DNA of 64,000 nucleotides from assembly GCA_900542045.1 (NCBI GenBank), contig UQMI01000010.1, forward strand, positions 1-64,000, written 5' to 3'. The stretch is from an uncultured Blautia sp. GTDB taxonomy: Bacteria > Bacillota > Clostridia > Lachnospirales > Lachnospiraceae. The notes under the pieces are model-generated. The model did no database searches, was not told where the DNA came from, and saw only the letters and a program-made list of their open reading frames with translations. Below, piece by piece: positions 8,590-16,615 of the stretch (positions are counted from its first letter, which is position 1; the number at the start of each line of letters is the position of its first letter). The translations under genes and the position numbers were made by a program.

Positions 8590-9270
8590 ATGAAAAGACA
8601 AATGGCAATATTAACCGGGTTGCTGCTGACCGGATCTTTGCTCACTGCCTGCGGAACTTCCGCCGGAAACAGTCAGATATCCAGTCCAGACTCTTCCGGC
8701 CAGACGGTCCAGGAAACAGAAAGTCCTGCAAAAGCACAGGAAGAAACCGCATCGGGCGGGCAGGAAAATACAAGTGAAGAAACCACTGCCTCGGAAGACC
8801 AGGCAGATGCCGAAGGCATCCTCAGCAGTTTCACTGCTACAGATCTGGAGGGTAATGAAGTGGATCAGTCTGTTCTGGCCGATTACGATCTTACCGTCAT
8901 CAACGTATGGGCCACCTTCTGCGGACCCTGTATCCAGGAAATGCCGGCTCTGGGCGAACTGGCAGATGAGTATCAGGATAAAGGCGTTCAGATCATCGGA
9001 CTTGTATCAGATGTGCTCAATGCCGACGGTTCTCTGAGCCAGGATCAGATCGATACGGCCAAAGACATTGTGGAAGAGACCGGTGCCGATTATCTGCATC
9101 TGCTTCCCTCTCAGGATCTCTACGGCATTCTGGCCCAGATTTCCGCCGTTCCCACCACATTCTTCGTGGACAGCCAGGGCAGACAGGTGGGACAGGCCTA
9201 TGTGCAGGCCATGAGCAAATCCCAATGGGAAGATATCCTGGAAGAAACCCTTACGGAGGTGTCTCCATGA
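8590..9270 (+). CDS. TlpA/ResA-like thioredoxin-fold lipoprotein
   Basis: The predicted 226-residue lipoprotein is anchored outside the membrane. A short signal ends in a LLTAC lipobox (Cys near residue 20), then an acidic Ser/Thr/Glu linker to about residue 75, then a thioredoxin fold. VINVWATFCGPC carries the redox CxxC, and AVPTTFFVDSQG the cis-Pro loop. Such proteins reduce disulfides or haem-protein thiols on the outside of the cell. I start at the ATG 8590 (SD CGGAGG), not the TTG six bases upstream. It opens a three-gene operon: its stop overlaps the start of the CXXC peptide gene, and a 4Fe-4S membrane protein follows, suggesting electrons are passed across the membrane to this thioredoxin. 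Confidence 0.92.
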   Translation: MKRQMAILTGLLLTGSLLTACGTSAGNSQISSPDSSGQTVQETESPAKAQEETASGGQENTSEETTASEDQADAEGILSSFTATDLEGNEVDQSVLADYDLTVINVWATFCGPCIQEMPALGELADEYQDKGVQIIGLVSDVLNADGSLSQDQIDTAKDIVEETGADYLHLLPSQDLYGILAQISAVPTTFFVDSQGRQVGQAYVQAMSKSQWEDILEETLTEVSP

Positions 9271-9413
9271 AATTCCTCAGGAAAAACCGGACGGGCTGCC
9301 TGCTGATCCTGCTGGCGCTGCTTTTTCTGTTCCTGGGTATCTGGCGCGGAGAAAGCAGCGTCGTTTACCAGAAAGCATCAAATATCTGCATGGAGTGTAT
9401 CGGCCTTGGTTAA
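9267..9413 (+). CDS. CD1871A-type small CXXC membrane peptide
   Basis: The 48-residue protein has a basic N-terminus, one membrane helix (GCLLILLALLFLFLGIWRG) and an extracytoplasmic tail ending SNICMECIGLG. The terminal CMECIGLG is the hallmark of the small CD1871A family of CXXC-containing proteins seen beside TlpA-like and 4Fe-4S proteins in clostridia. The ATG overlaps the preceding stop by four bases and has GGAGGTG upstream. The CXXC would face outside, next to the TlpA thioredoxin, so a thiol relay between membrane and thioredoxin is plausible. Function is not established. Confidence 0.8.
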   Translation: MKFLRKNRTGCLLILLALLFLFLGIWRGESSVVYQKASNICMECIGLG

Positions 9414-9414
9414 T

Positions 9415-10296
9415 ATGATAAAAACAATTAAAAAACATCTGCGGACCCTGGTGCAGATCGGCTTTACCGCTCTGACCAACGGCTACGCCGCCGGATTTGC
9501 CAACGGGACCATTTACCGGGGGCCGTCCAAATCCATCTGTCTTCCGGGACTGAACTGCTATTCCTGCCCCGGTGCTCTGGGTGCCTGTCCCATCGGCTCC
9601 CTGCAGTCCGTACTGAGCAGCCGGAATTATCAGTTTTCCTTTTATGTGGTGGGATTTCTGATCTTCATCGGAGCGGTTTTCGGCCGTCTGGTCTGCGGCT
9701 GGCTGTGTCCTTTTGGTCTGGTCCAGGATCTGCTGTATAAGATTCCTTTTCCCGTTAAGCGAAAAAAACTTCCGGGAGACCGCATTTTAAAATATATGAA
9801 ATACGTCGTTCTGGCAGGTTTCGTGATCCTCCTTCCTCTGATCGTCCTGGATGTGGTGGGTCAGGGGCAGCCCTGGTTCTGCAAGTACATCTGTCCTTCC
9901 GGCACCCTGTTTGCCGGCCTGCCTCTCATTGGCGCGAATCCTCTGCTGCGAAGCGCTCTGGGCTGGCTGTTCACCTGGAAATTTGCCCTCCTGACCGTTT
10001 TACTGGTCCTGTCCATCCTGGTATACCGGCCCTTCTGCCACTACCTTTGTCCTTTGGGCGCAGTTTACGGCCTGTTTCACCCCGTTTCGCTGTACCGTTA
10101 CCAGGTGGACGCTTCTGCCTGCACCAGCTGCGGCAAATGCCAGAAAACCTGCAAACTCGATATTCCGGTTTATCAAACGCCCAACAGCGCTGAATGCATC
10201 CGCTGCGGAGAATGTCTGAACGCCTGTCCCCATCAGGCTCTGCATAAAACACTCTGGAAAAAAGGCACTTCCAAAAAGGCAGTTCCAAAGCCATAA
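9415..10296 (+). CDS. NapH/MauN-like 4Fe-4S polytopic membrane protein
   Basis: The 293-residue protein has about five membrane helices with Cys clusters at their ends. These are YSCPGALGACPIG, VCGWLCPFGLVQD and CKYICPSG, then CHYLCPLGAVYGL. A C-terminal cytoplasmic ferredoxin-type 2x[4Fe-4S] part follows (CTSCGKCQKTC and CIRCGECLNACPH). The paired 'CG/H.LCP.G' motifs are typical of NapH/RnfB-like electron-transfer proteins. Start is the ATG at 9415, one base after the stop of the CXXC peptide gene; a TTG at 9406 overlaps that gene. Reducing power would come from cytoplasmic ferredoxin and be delivered to the outside thioredoxin system. A bidirectional terminator follows. Confidence 0.88.
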   Translation: MIKTIKKHLRTLVQIGFTALTNGYAAGFANGTIYRGPSKSICLPGLNCYSCPGALGACPIGSLQSVLSSRNYQFSFYVVGFLIFIGAVFGRLVCGWLCPFGLVQDLLYKIPFPVKRKKLPGDRILKYMKYVVLAGFVILLPLIVLDVVGQGQPWFCKYICPSGTLFAGLPLIGANPLLRSALGWLFTWKFALLTVLLVLSILVYRPFCHYLCPLGAVYGLFHPVSLYRYQVDASACTSCGKCQKTCKLDIPVYQTPNSAECIRCGECLNACPHQALHKTLWKKGTSKKAVPKP

Positions 10297-10320
10297 ACGG
10301 CTTCTGGACTGCCTTTTTTT
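10276..10320. terminator. Bidirectional intrinsic terminator
   Basis: AAGGCAGTTCCAAAGCC (10276-10292) and GGCTTCTGGACTGCCTT (10299-10315) form a stem with few mismatches. TTTTTTT follows on the plus strand, and AAAAA precedes it, giving T's on the minus strand. It serves both the 4Fe-4S gene and the convergent jelly-roll gene. Confidence 0.9.
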
Positions 10321-10326
10321 GTTTTA

Positions 10327-10860
10327 TCAGCTCTCTCTGTTTAATTTCAGAAAAGTGATGGAAGCCGCCCCGGACCGGTTTCCAACGCTGCTGTTATAAT
10401 TCAGCGTGAAATTTGTCCGTGAGGGCACAGAAATAATCATAAACCCAGAACCACAGGCACTGGAGGAGGCTGTGCCAGTTTTGAAATAAATTCCATATTC
10501 CAGATGCGCGGCACCATTATAAAAAGGCGTGATCTGCATATATCCGGCATTATCCAGTACAGCCGATACGCTATATGCTATATAGTAATATCCCGGTTCC
10601 AGAACAATCCGTGTATTATCTTCCAGTGTGATGTTACCCGTGGGATCCTCTGTCCCCACTCCCCAGAAAAACGGCTGTTCATTGGCAAACTGTACCTCAA
10701 AAACCACAAAAGAAGCAAATACATCTTCTTCTGGTTCTGGCTGCGGCTCCTGGGGACCGCAGCAGGGACAGCATGGAATTTTCTCCGGAAAACAATTTTT
10801 ACAGTCGCATCGAGGCCGGAGACAATCCAGCCAATTGTCAAATATTTTTCGCTTCCGCAA
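10327..10860 (-). CDS. BclA/C1q-like jelly-roll surface protein with Cys-rich N-terminus
   Basis: The 177-residue protein starts with about 45 residues dense in Cys and Pro (nine Cys between positions 13 and 34, e.g. CCPCCG). A beta-sandwich of about 130 residues follows: FASFVVFEVQFANEQPFFW, then a 'LEPGYYYIAYSVSA' strand, a YMQITPFYNG segment and an ITFLKLN C-terminus. The pattern matches the BclA C-terminal / C1q-TNF-like domain found on spore exosporia and in related clostridial surface proteins. Start is a TTG at 10860 with GGAGG seven bases upstream; no in-frame ATG exists there. It lacks a signal peptide, as expected for a spore-coat protein made in the mother cell. The spore role is inference. 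Confidence 0.7.
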   Translation of the reverse strand: MRKRKIFDNWLDCLRPRCDCKNCFPEKIPCCPCCGPQEPQPEPEEDVFASFVVFEVQFANEQPFFWGVGTEDPTGNITLEDNTRIVLEPGYYYIAYSVSAVLDNAGYMQITPFYNGAAHLEYGIYFKTGTASSSACGSGFMIISVPSRTNFTLNYNSSVGNRSGAASITFLKLNRES

Positions 10861-10900
10861 GATCTTACCTCCATTATTTTCAGTATTTTTATCATCATAT

Positions 10901-10963
10901 GCAAACAGGGCCTGCCGTGTCCACGAATCTTCGCAGACACGGCAGGCCCTGTTTGCCTTTTTT
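10901..10963. terminator. 21-bp perfect hairpin, probable terminator
   Basis: A 21-bp arm (10901-10921) pairs perfectly with 10936-10956 around a 14-nt loop. On the plus strand TTTTTT follows (10958-10963); on the minus strand, the direction of the amidase gene ending at 10968, only GTTTGC follows. The stem is unusually long for a terminator. Confidence 0.6.
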
Positions 10964-10967
10964 CAAA

Positions 10968-12731
10968 TTACCGGTTCAGGCACACTCCATTAGAAGCAAA
11001 TCTGTAAACCTTATTGCCGATCTTTCCGTTACAATTCCGCAGCATCACACCGGTGCTGGGACGGAAATAATACCAGTTTCCGTTTAACTTCACCCAGCTT
11101 GAAGCTCTTGAGCCGTCACTCCGGAAATAATACCAGTTTCCGCTGATCTTCTCCAGCCCGGTTAGCATCGCACCGTCTTCATCCACATAGTATTTCTTTT
11201 TGCCGGAAGTGATCCAGGAATTTGTTTTCATTTTATATGTCTTCGTATCCATATAATACCATTTGCCTGATGACTGGATCCAGCCGGATCTGGCAATCCC
11301 TGTTTTGGTATCGAAGTAATACCAGTCTTTTCCCACCTGCTTCCAGCCTGTGGCACGGGTGCCGTTTCCTGTCAGATAGCATACTTTGCCGGTGGAAGAG
11401 GACCGATAGAGCTGGTTGACCTGCACCTCTCCTCTGCTGTTGGCCAGATATGCCTTTCCTCTGATCCAGAACCAGCCGGTAGCAGCACTGCCATTGCCGG
11501 TCAGATAATACCGTTTCCCATTCAGAGTCAGCCACTGATCATGATCCATGATGCCGTCCTTGCCCAGATAATACCATTTGCCCTTATTCTTAAACAGCAC
11601 ATTGCGCTGCATCCGTCCTGTGCTGGTTCCCATATACCGCCAGTTGCCGTTGATAGACTTCAGCCAGCCCCGATGAGCGTTTCCGTCTTCTTTCCTGAAA
11701 TAATAGCAGTAGCCGCCCACCCACTGGAAACCATGCTTTCTGGAACCGTCTCCTGTGAGATAATAGATTTTTCCACCCAGCTTCAGCAGTTCATTTTCCA
11801 GCATCTTTCCGGTATCCGAATCCAGATAATACCATTTCCCGCCGGAGATCAGCCAGCCGCTTTGCCGGACGCCGCTGGAATTACAGTAATACCAGTCACC
11901 GCCGTCCTGAATCCAGCCGGTCACCTTATTGCCGTCTCTGTAGTAGTACCATTTTCCATTTTCTTTCGTCCAGCCGTCTGCCCGGAAGTCCAGCTCCAGA
12001 TATCTGGCAATGGCACGGGCATCTGCTTCCCCGATCTTTCTGAGTTTTGCGTCTGTGGACAGGAACTGGATCGTATCGCTGTAATTACTGATAAAAGCGT
12101 GTTCAATAATGACACCCGGCAGATTGGCTTCCACGCTTCTGGCCACCAGCCCATAGTAGTCACGGGGCGCCCCATTGGGATAGGTACTTCCATTTTCGGA
12201 CATCCGGTACTCCATACCGCCAGTCTCGGGGAACCTGCGGTAAATGCCCAGCGCCCCCAGTTCTTCCATCACAAATCTGCCGAAGGCACGTTCCTTCTGG
12301 GCAATCTGCGGCCGGTAAGTGCCTTTGGAAATGATGACAGAGCAGCCTCTTGCTGAAGCACTGCCGGCAGAATTAATATGCTGGCTCACCAGAAGATCGG
12401 CTCCAAGCGCCGCTGCCCGGTCCACACGCTGTCCCAGTGTCATATACTGACTCTGACTTGTTCTGGTGAGATACACATCGATGTTGCTGTATTTGGCCAG
12501 CGCCTGTTTTGTATAATTGGAAATTTTCCAGTTGATAATTTCTTCTTTATAAGTAATTCCGTTATGCGTTCCCCAGGCTCCGGTTTCGCCTCCTCCATGC
12601 CCCGGATCCAGCACCACCACTTTCGAAGATGCCGCCTGTACATTTTCTTTTCCTGTTCCAAACAGAGCCGCCGCAGTCAGCACGCCTGTCAGAAGCCCTG
12701 CAACCCATTTTTTTCTTATCATCTTTTTCAT
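10968..12731 (-). CDS. N-acetylmuramoyl-L-alanine amidase with choline-binding repeats
   Basis: The 587-residue secreted wall hydrolase has a signal peptide (residues 1-34, ...ALFGTGKENVQAA) and an Amidase_3 domain (about 36-250). The Zn ligands appear as VVVLDPGHGG, the YKEE Glu, SQHINS and VIIEHAF. About 16 tandem repeats of about 20 residues follow, of the type GW...GKWYYL....GKM..N. These are choline-binding (CW_binding_1) repeats that attach to phosphocholine on wall polymers. It cuts the amide bond between MurNAc and the stem peptide. It lies 51 bases downstream of the GH25 lysozyme gene on the same strand, with its own SD (GGGGGAG), so the two probably form an operon. The HTH-LicC-LicA fusion at 21.5 kb would supply the ligand. 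Confidence 0.95.
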   Translation of the reverse strand: MKKMIRKKWVAGLLTGVLTAAALFGTGKENVQAASSKVVVLDPGHGGGETGAWGTHNGITYKEEIINWKISNYTKQALAKYSNIDVYLTRTSQSQYMTLGQRVDRAAALGADLLVSQHINSAGSASARGCSVIISKGTYRPQIAQKERAFGRFVMEELGALGIYRRFPETGGMEYRMSENGSTYPNGAPRDYYGLVARSVEANLPGVIIEHAFISNYSDTIQFLSTDAKLRKIGEADARAIARYLELDFRADGWTKENGKWYYYRDGNKVTGWIQDGGDWYYCNSSGVRQSGWLISGGKWYYLDSDTGKMLENELLKLGGKIYYLTGDGSRKHGFQWVGGYCYYFRKEDGNAHRGWLKSINGNWRYMGTSTGRMQRNVLFKNKGKWYYLGKDGIMDHDQWLTLNGKRYYLTGNGSAATGWFWIRGKAYLANSRGEVQVNQLYRSSSTGKVCYLTGNGTRATGWKQVGKDWYYFDTKTGIARSGWIQSSGKWYYMDTKTYKMKTNSWITSGKKKYYVDEDGAMLTGLEKISGNWYYFRSDGSRASSWVKLNGNWYYFRPSTGVMLRNCNGKIGNKVYRFASNGVCLNR

Positions 12732-12782
12732 ACTCCCCCTGTATTTCCATTGGCAGCATACCAGGCAGACGCACGAATATTT

Positions 12783-14435
12783 CTATGCTACCCGCACTCC
12801 GCTGGCATTAAAGGTATAATTTTTCCCTCCTATCTTCAATGTCTGATTTCTGACCATCTTGCCGCTACCGGTAAAATAATAATATTTGCCTTTATATTTC
12901 AGCCAGCCGATCTTCATGGCGCCGCTGCTGGTGAGATAATAGCGGTCTCCTTTGTAAGTCAGCCAGCCGGTACGCATACTTCCCGTAGGATTCAGATAAT
13001 ACCAGGTACCGCTGACCTGGATCCAGCCGTTTTCCAGGATCACACCTTTGCTGTCGGCGTAATACCATTTTCCGTTTTTGTACTTGAACCAACCCTTTTT
13101 CAGCCTCCCGTTGGAATCAAAATAATATTTTTTGCCGCCGATCCGGTTCAGCCCTGTGATCATCTGGCCATTCTGCCGGAAATAGTAAGTGGCTCCGTTC
13201 AGTGTCAGCCAGCTCTTCTGGGACGCGCCGTTTTTTTTCAGATAATACCATTTGTTCTGATATTTCTGCCAGCCGCTCAGTCTTTCCCCGTCTGCATTAA
13301 AAATAAACGTATTGCCATTGGACCGAACCAGTCCTGTACGCATAATTCCGTTCGTACCAAAGTAATAGCATTTTCCCCCGATCTTCTGCAGACCAGTACG
13401 CATCTCACCGTCACTGCCGAAATAATACCATTTTCCATTGGTATGATGATACCAGCCAGTGGCCATATATCCGCTGCTTTTGAAATAATAGCGTTTGCCA
13501 TCAACAATATAAGAACGCCCGGCCACAAAGCTGCCGTCCGACAGCTGGTATTTCCATCCGACAGCATCCTGCACCCACTGATTTCCCTCCACATAGGAAT
13601 CTTTTGCATGGGTCCTTGGGGTGATGAGCTTCGTATAATCCTTATAACCGAAATTCACATCCACAGAATTACCGGTGGGAATTCCGGGGATCAATCCCAC
13701 CGTGCTCTTCAGCCCGCTTTCCACACTTCCGCTGGTAGCCTGCCAGATGGAATATACCGACTCCGCCACGTTCGGCTTCGTCAAAGCATCCCCGTAATTA
13801 GCGATCCACTTGTCATATCCGGCCAGGATACTTGTGTTGAGCTGACTTCCATACCAGTACGTATTACAGTAGACCATGGGGTAATAGCCGGCTTTTTTCA
13901 CCTCATCCATAAAAGCTTTGGCAATGTTGCTCCTCTGGGTATTGGTCAGCCCGCTTTGCTTGGAAGATTCCATATCCACCACTACCGGATAGGAAATCTT
14001 ATAACCATCCAGCTGCCTTATCACCCACTGGGCATCCTTCACAGACTGGGCAGTGGTCAGGGCCTCACTGTAAAAATATACTCCAACCGGAATACCTGCT
14101 CCGATGGCTCCACTCATATTCCTGGTATACTGAACATCCCGGACATGGGTTCCATGCGCTACCCGTACAAAAACAAAGTCCAGATCTGCTTTCTTAACCT
14201 TATTCCAGTCGATGGTCCCCTGCCAGGCAGATATATCAATTCCTCTGGTAATGGCTCCCGGTATCTTCTTTCCATTACCATTGTAGCAGACTCCGTTTAC
14301 TTTAGACCAGAACCGCGAAGCGGCCTGTACCTCCGTATCCGGAAACAGCATTCCGGCCCCCAAAAGCACCAGTGCCAGCAAAATGCAGAGAATCCCGCAT
14401 CCTCCGCTTTTCCAAACTTTTCTTTTGAAATTCAT
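12783..14435 (-). CDS. GH25 lysozyme with choline-binding repeats
   Basis: The 550-residue secreted muramidase has an N-terminal signal helix (about residues 12-38) and a GH25 domain (about 60-265) with TRGIDISAWQGTIDW, GVYFYSEA and PVVVDMES supplying the acidic catalytic residues. About 13 repeats of the 'GWY..tNGKWYYFGsDGeM.TG' type run to the C-terminus. It cleaves beta-1,4 MurNAc-GlcNAc bonds. Start ATG 14435 has TGAGGAGGA upstream, and a strong promoter lies about 100 bases before it. The enzymatic domain is N-terminal and the binding repeats C-terminal, as in pneumococcal LytC's relatives. It heads the lysozyme-amidase operon. Confidence 0.95.
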   Translation of the reverse strand: MNFKRKVWKSGGCGILCILLALVLLGAGMLFPDTEVQAASRFWSKVNGVCYNGNGKKIPGAITRGIDISAWQGTIDWNKVKKADLDFVFVRVAHGTHVRDVQYTRNMSGAIGAGIPVGVYFYSEALTTAQSVKDAQWVIRQLDGYKISYPVVVDMESSKQSGLTNTQRSNIAKAFMDEVKKAGYYPMVYCNTYWYGSQLNTSILAGYDKWIANYGDALTKPNVAESVYSIWQATSGSVESGLKSTVGLIPGIPTGNSVDVNFGYKDYTKLITPRTHAKDSYVEGNQWVQDAVGWKYQLSDGSFVAGRSYIVDGKRYYFKSSGYMATGWYHHTNGKWYYFGSDGEMRTGLQKIGGKCYYFGTNGIMRTGLVRSNGNTFIFNADGERLSGWQKYQNKWYYLKKNGASQKSWLTLNGATYYFRQNGQMITGLNRIGGKKYYFDSNGRLKKGWFKYKNGKWYYADSKGVILENGWIQVSGTWYYLNPTGSMRTGWLTYKGDRYYLTSSGAMKIGWLKYKGKYYYFTGSGKMVRNQTLKIGGKNYTFNASGVRVA

Positions 14436-14532
14436 ACGTCCTCCTCAGCTGCCGTGTCTTCCGGAAAACCTCCTCAACCGCCCTCCGGGCAACACTTATT
14501 ACTTTTTTATTAAAAAGATATTAAGTATTTCA

Positions 14533-14561
14533 ATTATACCGGGTATCTATAGGAAAGTCAA
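14533..14561 (-). promoter_or_regulatory. Promoter of the lysozyme-amidase operon
   Basis: TTGACT (14561-14556), a 17-bp spacer and TATAAT (14538-14533) on the minus strand. The leader is about 90 nt. It is divergent from the rffA promoter about 80 bases away. Confidence 0.85.
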
Positions 14562-14640
14562 CAATTCCAGGGCCGCCGAAAACGGACATCCCGGCCCCTT
14601 CAGCCCGCTCTGACCGGCTGCAGCCGCATCGCAATATCCA

Positions 14641-14669
14641 TTTGCATTTTAGGGGAACTATGCTATAAT
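14641..14669 (+). promoter_or_regulatory. Promoter placed for a leaderless rffA transcript
   Basis: TTTGCA (14641-14646), a 17-bp spacer and TATAAT (14664-14669). The -10 box ends six bases before the ATG at 14676, so transcription should begin at or within a base or two of the start codon. The only SD-like run (AGGGGA, 14651-14656) is 19 bases from the ATG and upstream of the -10. Confidence 0.65.
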
Positions 14670-14675
14670 GCCAGT

Positions 14676-15806
14676 ATGATTGATTTTAACATACCTCCCT
14701 TCGTGGGAAACGAGATAAAATATATTGAAGAAGCCGTTCGGAACAGGAAATTATGCGGTGACGGGCCATTCACCCACAGATGTAGTGACTGGATCAAAGA
14801 TCATTTCCAGGTCAGTCACGCACTGCTGACTACATCCTGTACCCATGCCCTGGAAATGGCAGCGATTCTGACAGATGTAAAAGAAGGCGACGAAGTGATC
14901 ATGCCTTCTTATACTTTTGTCTCCACTGCCGATGCTTTTGTGCAGAGAGGTGCAAATATTGTGTTTGTGGATATCCGCCCTGATACCATGAATCTGGACG
15001 AAACGCTTCTGGAAGATGCCATTACTGATAAGACCAGAGCCATTGTACCCGTGCATTATGCCGGGGTGGCCTGTGAAATGGACACGATCCTGTCTGTCGC
15101 TGCCAGACACGGCCTGCGGGTGGTGGAGGACGCGGCACAGGCTTTCAGTTCCTGCTACAAGGGACGTCCCCTGGGCACCATCGGAGATTTTGGCTGTCTC
15201 AGCTTCCATGAGACTAAGAATCTCTCCATGGGAGAAGGCGGCGCCATCCTGTTCCAGGATCCATCCTATCTGGAGAAAGCAGAGATCATCCGGGAAAAAG
15301 GCACCAACCGCAGCAAATTTTTCCGGGGACAGATCGACAAATACACCTGGGTAGACTATGGCTCCTCCTATCTGCCCAGTGAACTGAATGCAGCCTATCT
15401 CTGGGCACAGCTGGAACAGGCCCAGGTGATCCAGGAAGACCGTCTGGCCTCCTGGGAGTATTACCACAGGGAACTGGCAGATCTGGAAGAAGAAGGCTTC
15501 CTGACAAGACCAGTGATCCCGGAGTATGCCACCAACAATGCCCACATGTATTTCATAAAAGTGAAAGACCTGGATACCCGCACCCGTCTTCTTTCTTATC
15601 TGAAAGCCCGGGGGATTCTGGCAGTCTTTCATTACATTCCTCTGCATTCCGCACCGGCCGGCCAAAAATACGGACGCTTCCACGGCGAAGACCGGTACAC
15701 CACAAAAGAAAGTGAAAGACTGATCCGGCTTCCCATGTATTACGGGTTAAAAGAAACCGACCGGGAATATGTTGTTACGGTCCTGCACCAGTTCTTCCAC
15801 GGATAG
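14676..15806 (+). CDS. rffA: dTDP-4-amino-4,6-dideoxygalactose transaminase (RffA/WecE)
   Basis: The 376-residue PLP enzyme is predicted to aminate dTDP-4-keto-6-deoxyglucose to dTDP-4-amino-4,6-dideoxygalactose (dTDP-Fuc4N) with glutamate. The whole length tracks Escherichia coli WecE: MIDFNIPPFVGNEIKYI, KLCGDGPFTHRC, GDEVIMPSYTFVSTADAF, VPVHYAGVACEMDTI, the PLP lysine in SFHETKN, EIIREKGTNRSKFFRGQ and FHYIPLHSAPAGQKYG. The match from residue 1 confirms the ATG at 14676, which has almost no room for a 5' leader. It opens a six-gene operon running to 19858. Its substrate would come from rfbB at 4462. ArnB plays the analogous role in Gram-negative Arn systems. Confidence 0.95.
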   Translation: MIDFNIPPFVGNEIKYIEEAVRNRKLCGDGPFTHRCSDWIKDHFQVSHALLTTSCTHALEMAAILTDVKEGDEVIMPSYTFVSTADAFVQRGANIVFVDIRPDTMNLDETLLEDAITDKTRAIVPVHYAGVACEMDTILSVAARHGLRVVEDAAQAFSSCYKGRPLGTIGDFGCLSFHETKNLSMGEGGAILFQDPSYLEKAEIIREKGTNRSKFFRGQIDKYTWVDYGSSYLPSELNAAYLWAQLEQAQVIQEDRLASWEYYHRELADLEEEGFLTRPVIPEYATNNAHMYFIKVKDLDTRTRLLSYLKARGILAVFHYIPLHSAPAGQKYGRFHGEDRYTTKESERLIRLPMYYGLKETDREYVVTVLHQFFHG

Positions 15807-15813
15807 GAGCGGC

Positions 15814-16191
15814 ATGAAAAAATTAAAACGCTATCTTCCGCTGCATTTGAATATTCTGCTGTTTTCCTTTACAGGCGTTTTTTCCAAAGCAGCCAGTATC
15901 TGTTACAACGAAGGCGGTCTTTTCGATCTTCGCCTTTACCTGTTTCTGGGGCTCATGATACTGAACTGCTTTCTCTATGCCCTGGCCTGGCAGAAGGTGA
16001 TCAAGCATTTTGATCTGAATGTGGCGTACGCAAATAAAAGCATTTATCTGATCTGGTCTCAGCTCTGGGCCGTGGTCATTTTTAAGGAAACTCTGTCCTG
16101 GAACAACATCCTGGGACTTTTCATTGTATTCATCGGCGTTCTGGTGGTACAGCACTATGAAGGAACTTCCGGAAAGGAGGAGAGATCATGA
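15814..16191 (+). CDS. SMR/EamA-like small membrane protein, flippase subunit candidate (ArnE/F-like)
   Basis: The 125-residue protein has four membrane helices. The first begins LHLNILLFSFTGVFSKAAS; the middle has NVAYANKSIYLIWSQLWAVVIFKE; the last is GLFIVFIGVLVVQH. The 'A.YA....IYLIW..L.A...F.E' pattern is that of SMR/EamA half-transporters. Two such small proteins side by side, next to an ArnC-like GT2, match the ArnE/ArnF arrangement that flips undecaprenyl-phosphate-aminosugar. I start at ATG 15814 with TAGGAGC upstream; an earlier in-frame TTG overlaps rffA. Its ATG is 8 bases after the rffA stop and its stop overlaps the next ATG. Role as a flippase is inference from context. Confidence 0.78.
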   Translation: MKKLKRYLPLHLNILLFSFTGVFSKAASICYNEGGLFDLRLYLFLGLMILNCFLYALAWQKVIKHFDLNVAYANKSIYLIWSQLWAVVIFKETLSWNNILGLFIVFIGVLVVQHYEGTSGKEERS

Positions 16192-16529
16192 ATCCATATA
16201 TGCTCCTGATGTTTGCCGGAACCTTTCTTACTGCCATCTCCCAGGTCCTGCTCAAGCAAAGCGCCAACCGTACTTACCGGCACCCGGTTTTCGAGTATCT
16301 GAACTGGCGGGTGATCCTGTCTTACGGTATTTTCTTCGGCGTACTGCTTCTGAACACCTACGCCTACACGCAGGTGGATATGAAATACGGCGCAGTCATT
16401 GATACCTGCAGCTATCTGTTTGTTATGATCCTTTCCTGGCTCCTTCTGAAAGAACACTTTTCCAGAGGGCAGCTCATCGGAAATCTGATCATTCTCACGG
16501 GAATCTTTATCTACACGCTGCCGCTGTAA
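16188..16529 (+). CDS. SMR/EamA-like small membrane protein, second flippase subunit candidate
   Basis: The 113-residue protein has four helices: NPYMLLMFAGTFLTAISQVLLK, then LSYGIFFGVLLLNTYAYTQV, IDTCSYLFVMILSWLLLKEH and LIGNLIILTGIFIYTL. The N-terminal 'ISQVLLK.SA' and central 'LKE.....Q..G..LI..GI' are SMR/EamA signatures. It overlaps the preceding gene by ATGA, with AGGAGGAGAG as SD, so the two subunits are probably made in a fixed ratio. The pair most likely forms a heterodimer that moves a lipid-linked sugar outward, as ArnE/ArnF do. Confidence 0.8.
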   Translation: MNPYMLLMFAGTFLTAISQVLLKQSANRTYRHPVFEYLNWRVILSYGIFFGVLLLNTYAYTQVDMKYGAVIDTCSYLFVMILSWLLLKEHFSRGQLIGNLIILTGIFIYTLPL

Positions 16530-16531
16530 CC

Positions 16532-16614
16532 TGTACTTTAAACCCTGTACTCTAGGAGGAAATGCCTTGCGGCATACCTTTATGTACTTTAAACCCTGTA
16601 CTCTAGGAGGAAAT
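16532..16614 (+). repeat. 32-bp direct duplication carrying the Shine-Dalgarno, with a possible 14-codon leader ORF
   Basis: The same 32 bases, ending CTCTAGGAGGAAAT, occur at 16532-16563 and 16583-16614, separated by 19 bases that include ATGCC-TTGC-GGCAT (a small hairpin). The second copy supplies the SD of the GT2 gene. The first copy places AGGAGG two bases before an ATG (16562) that opens a 14-codon frame ending at the TAG inside copy two. Confidence 0.9.
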
Positions 16615-16615
16615 T

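Noticed and set aside
12378..14513. 711-codon open frame on the plus strand
   Set aside because: Antisense to the lysozyme and amidase genes. Long antisense frames arise from repetitive Gly/Tyr/Trp coding; no start signal.
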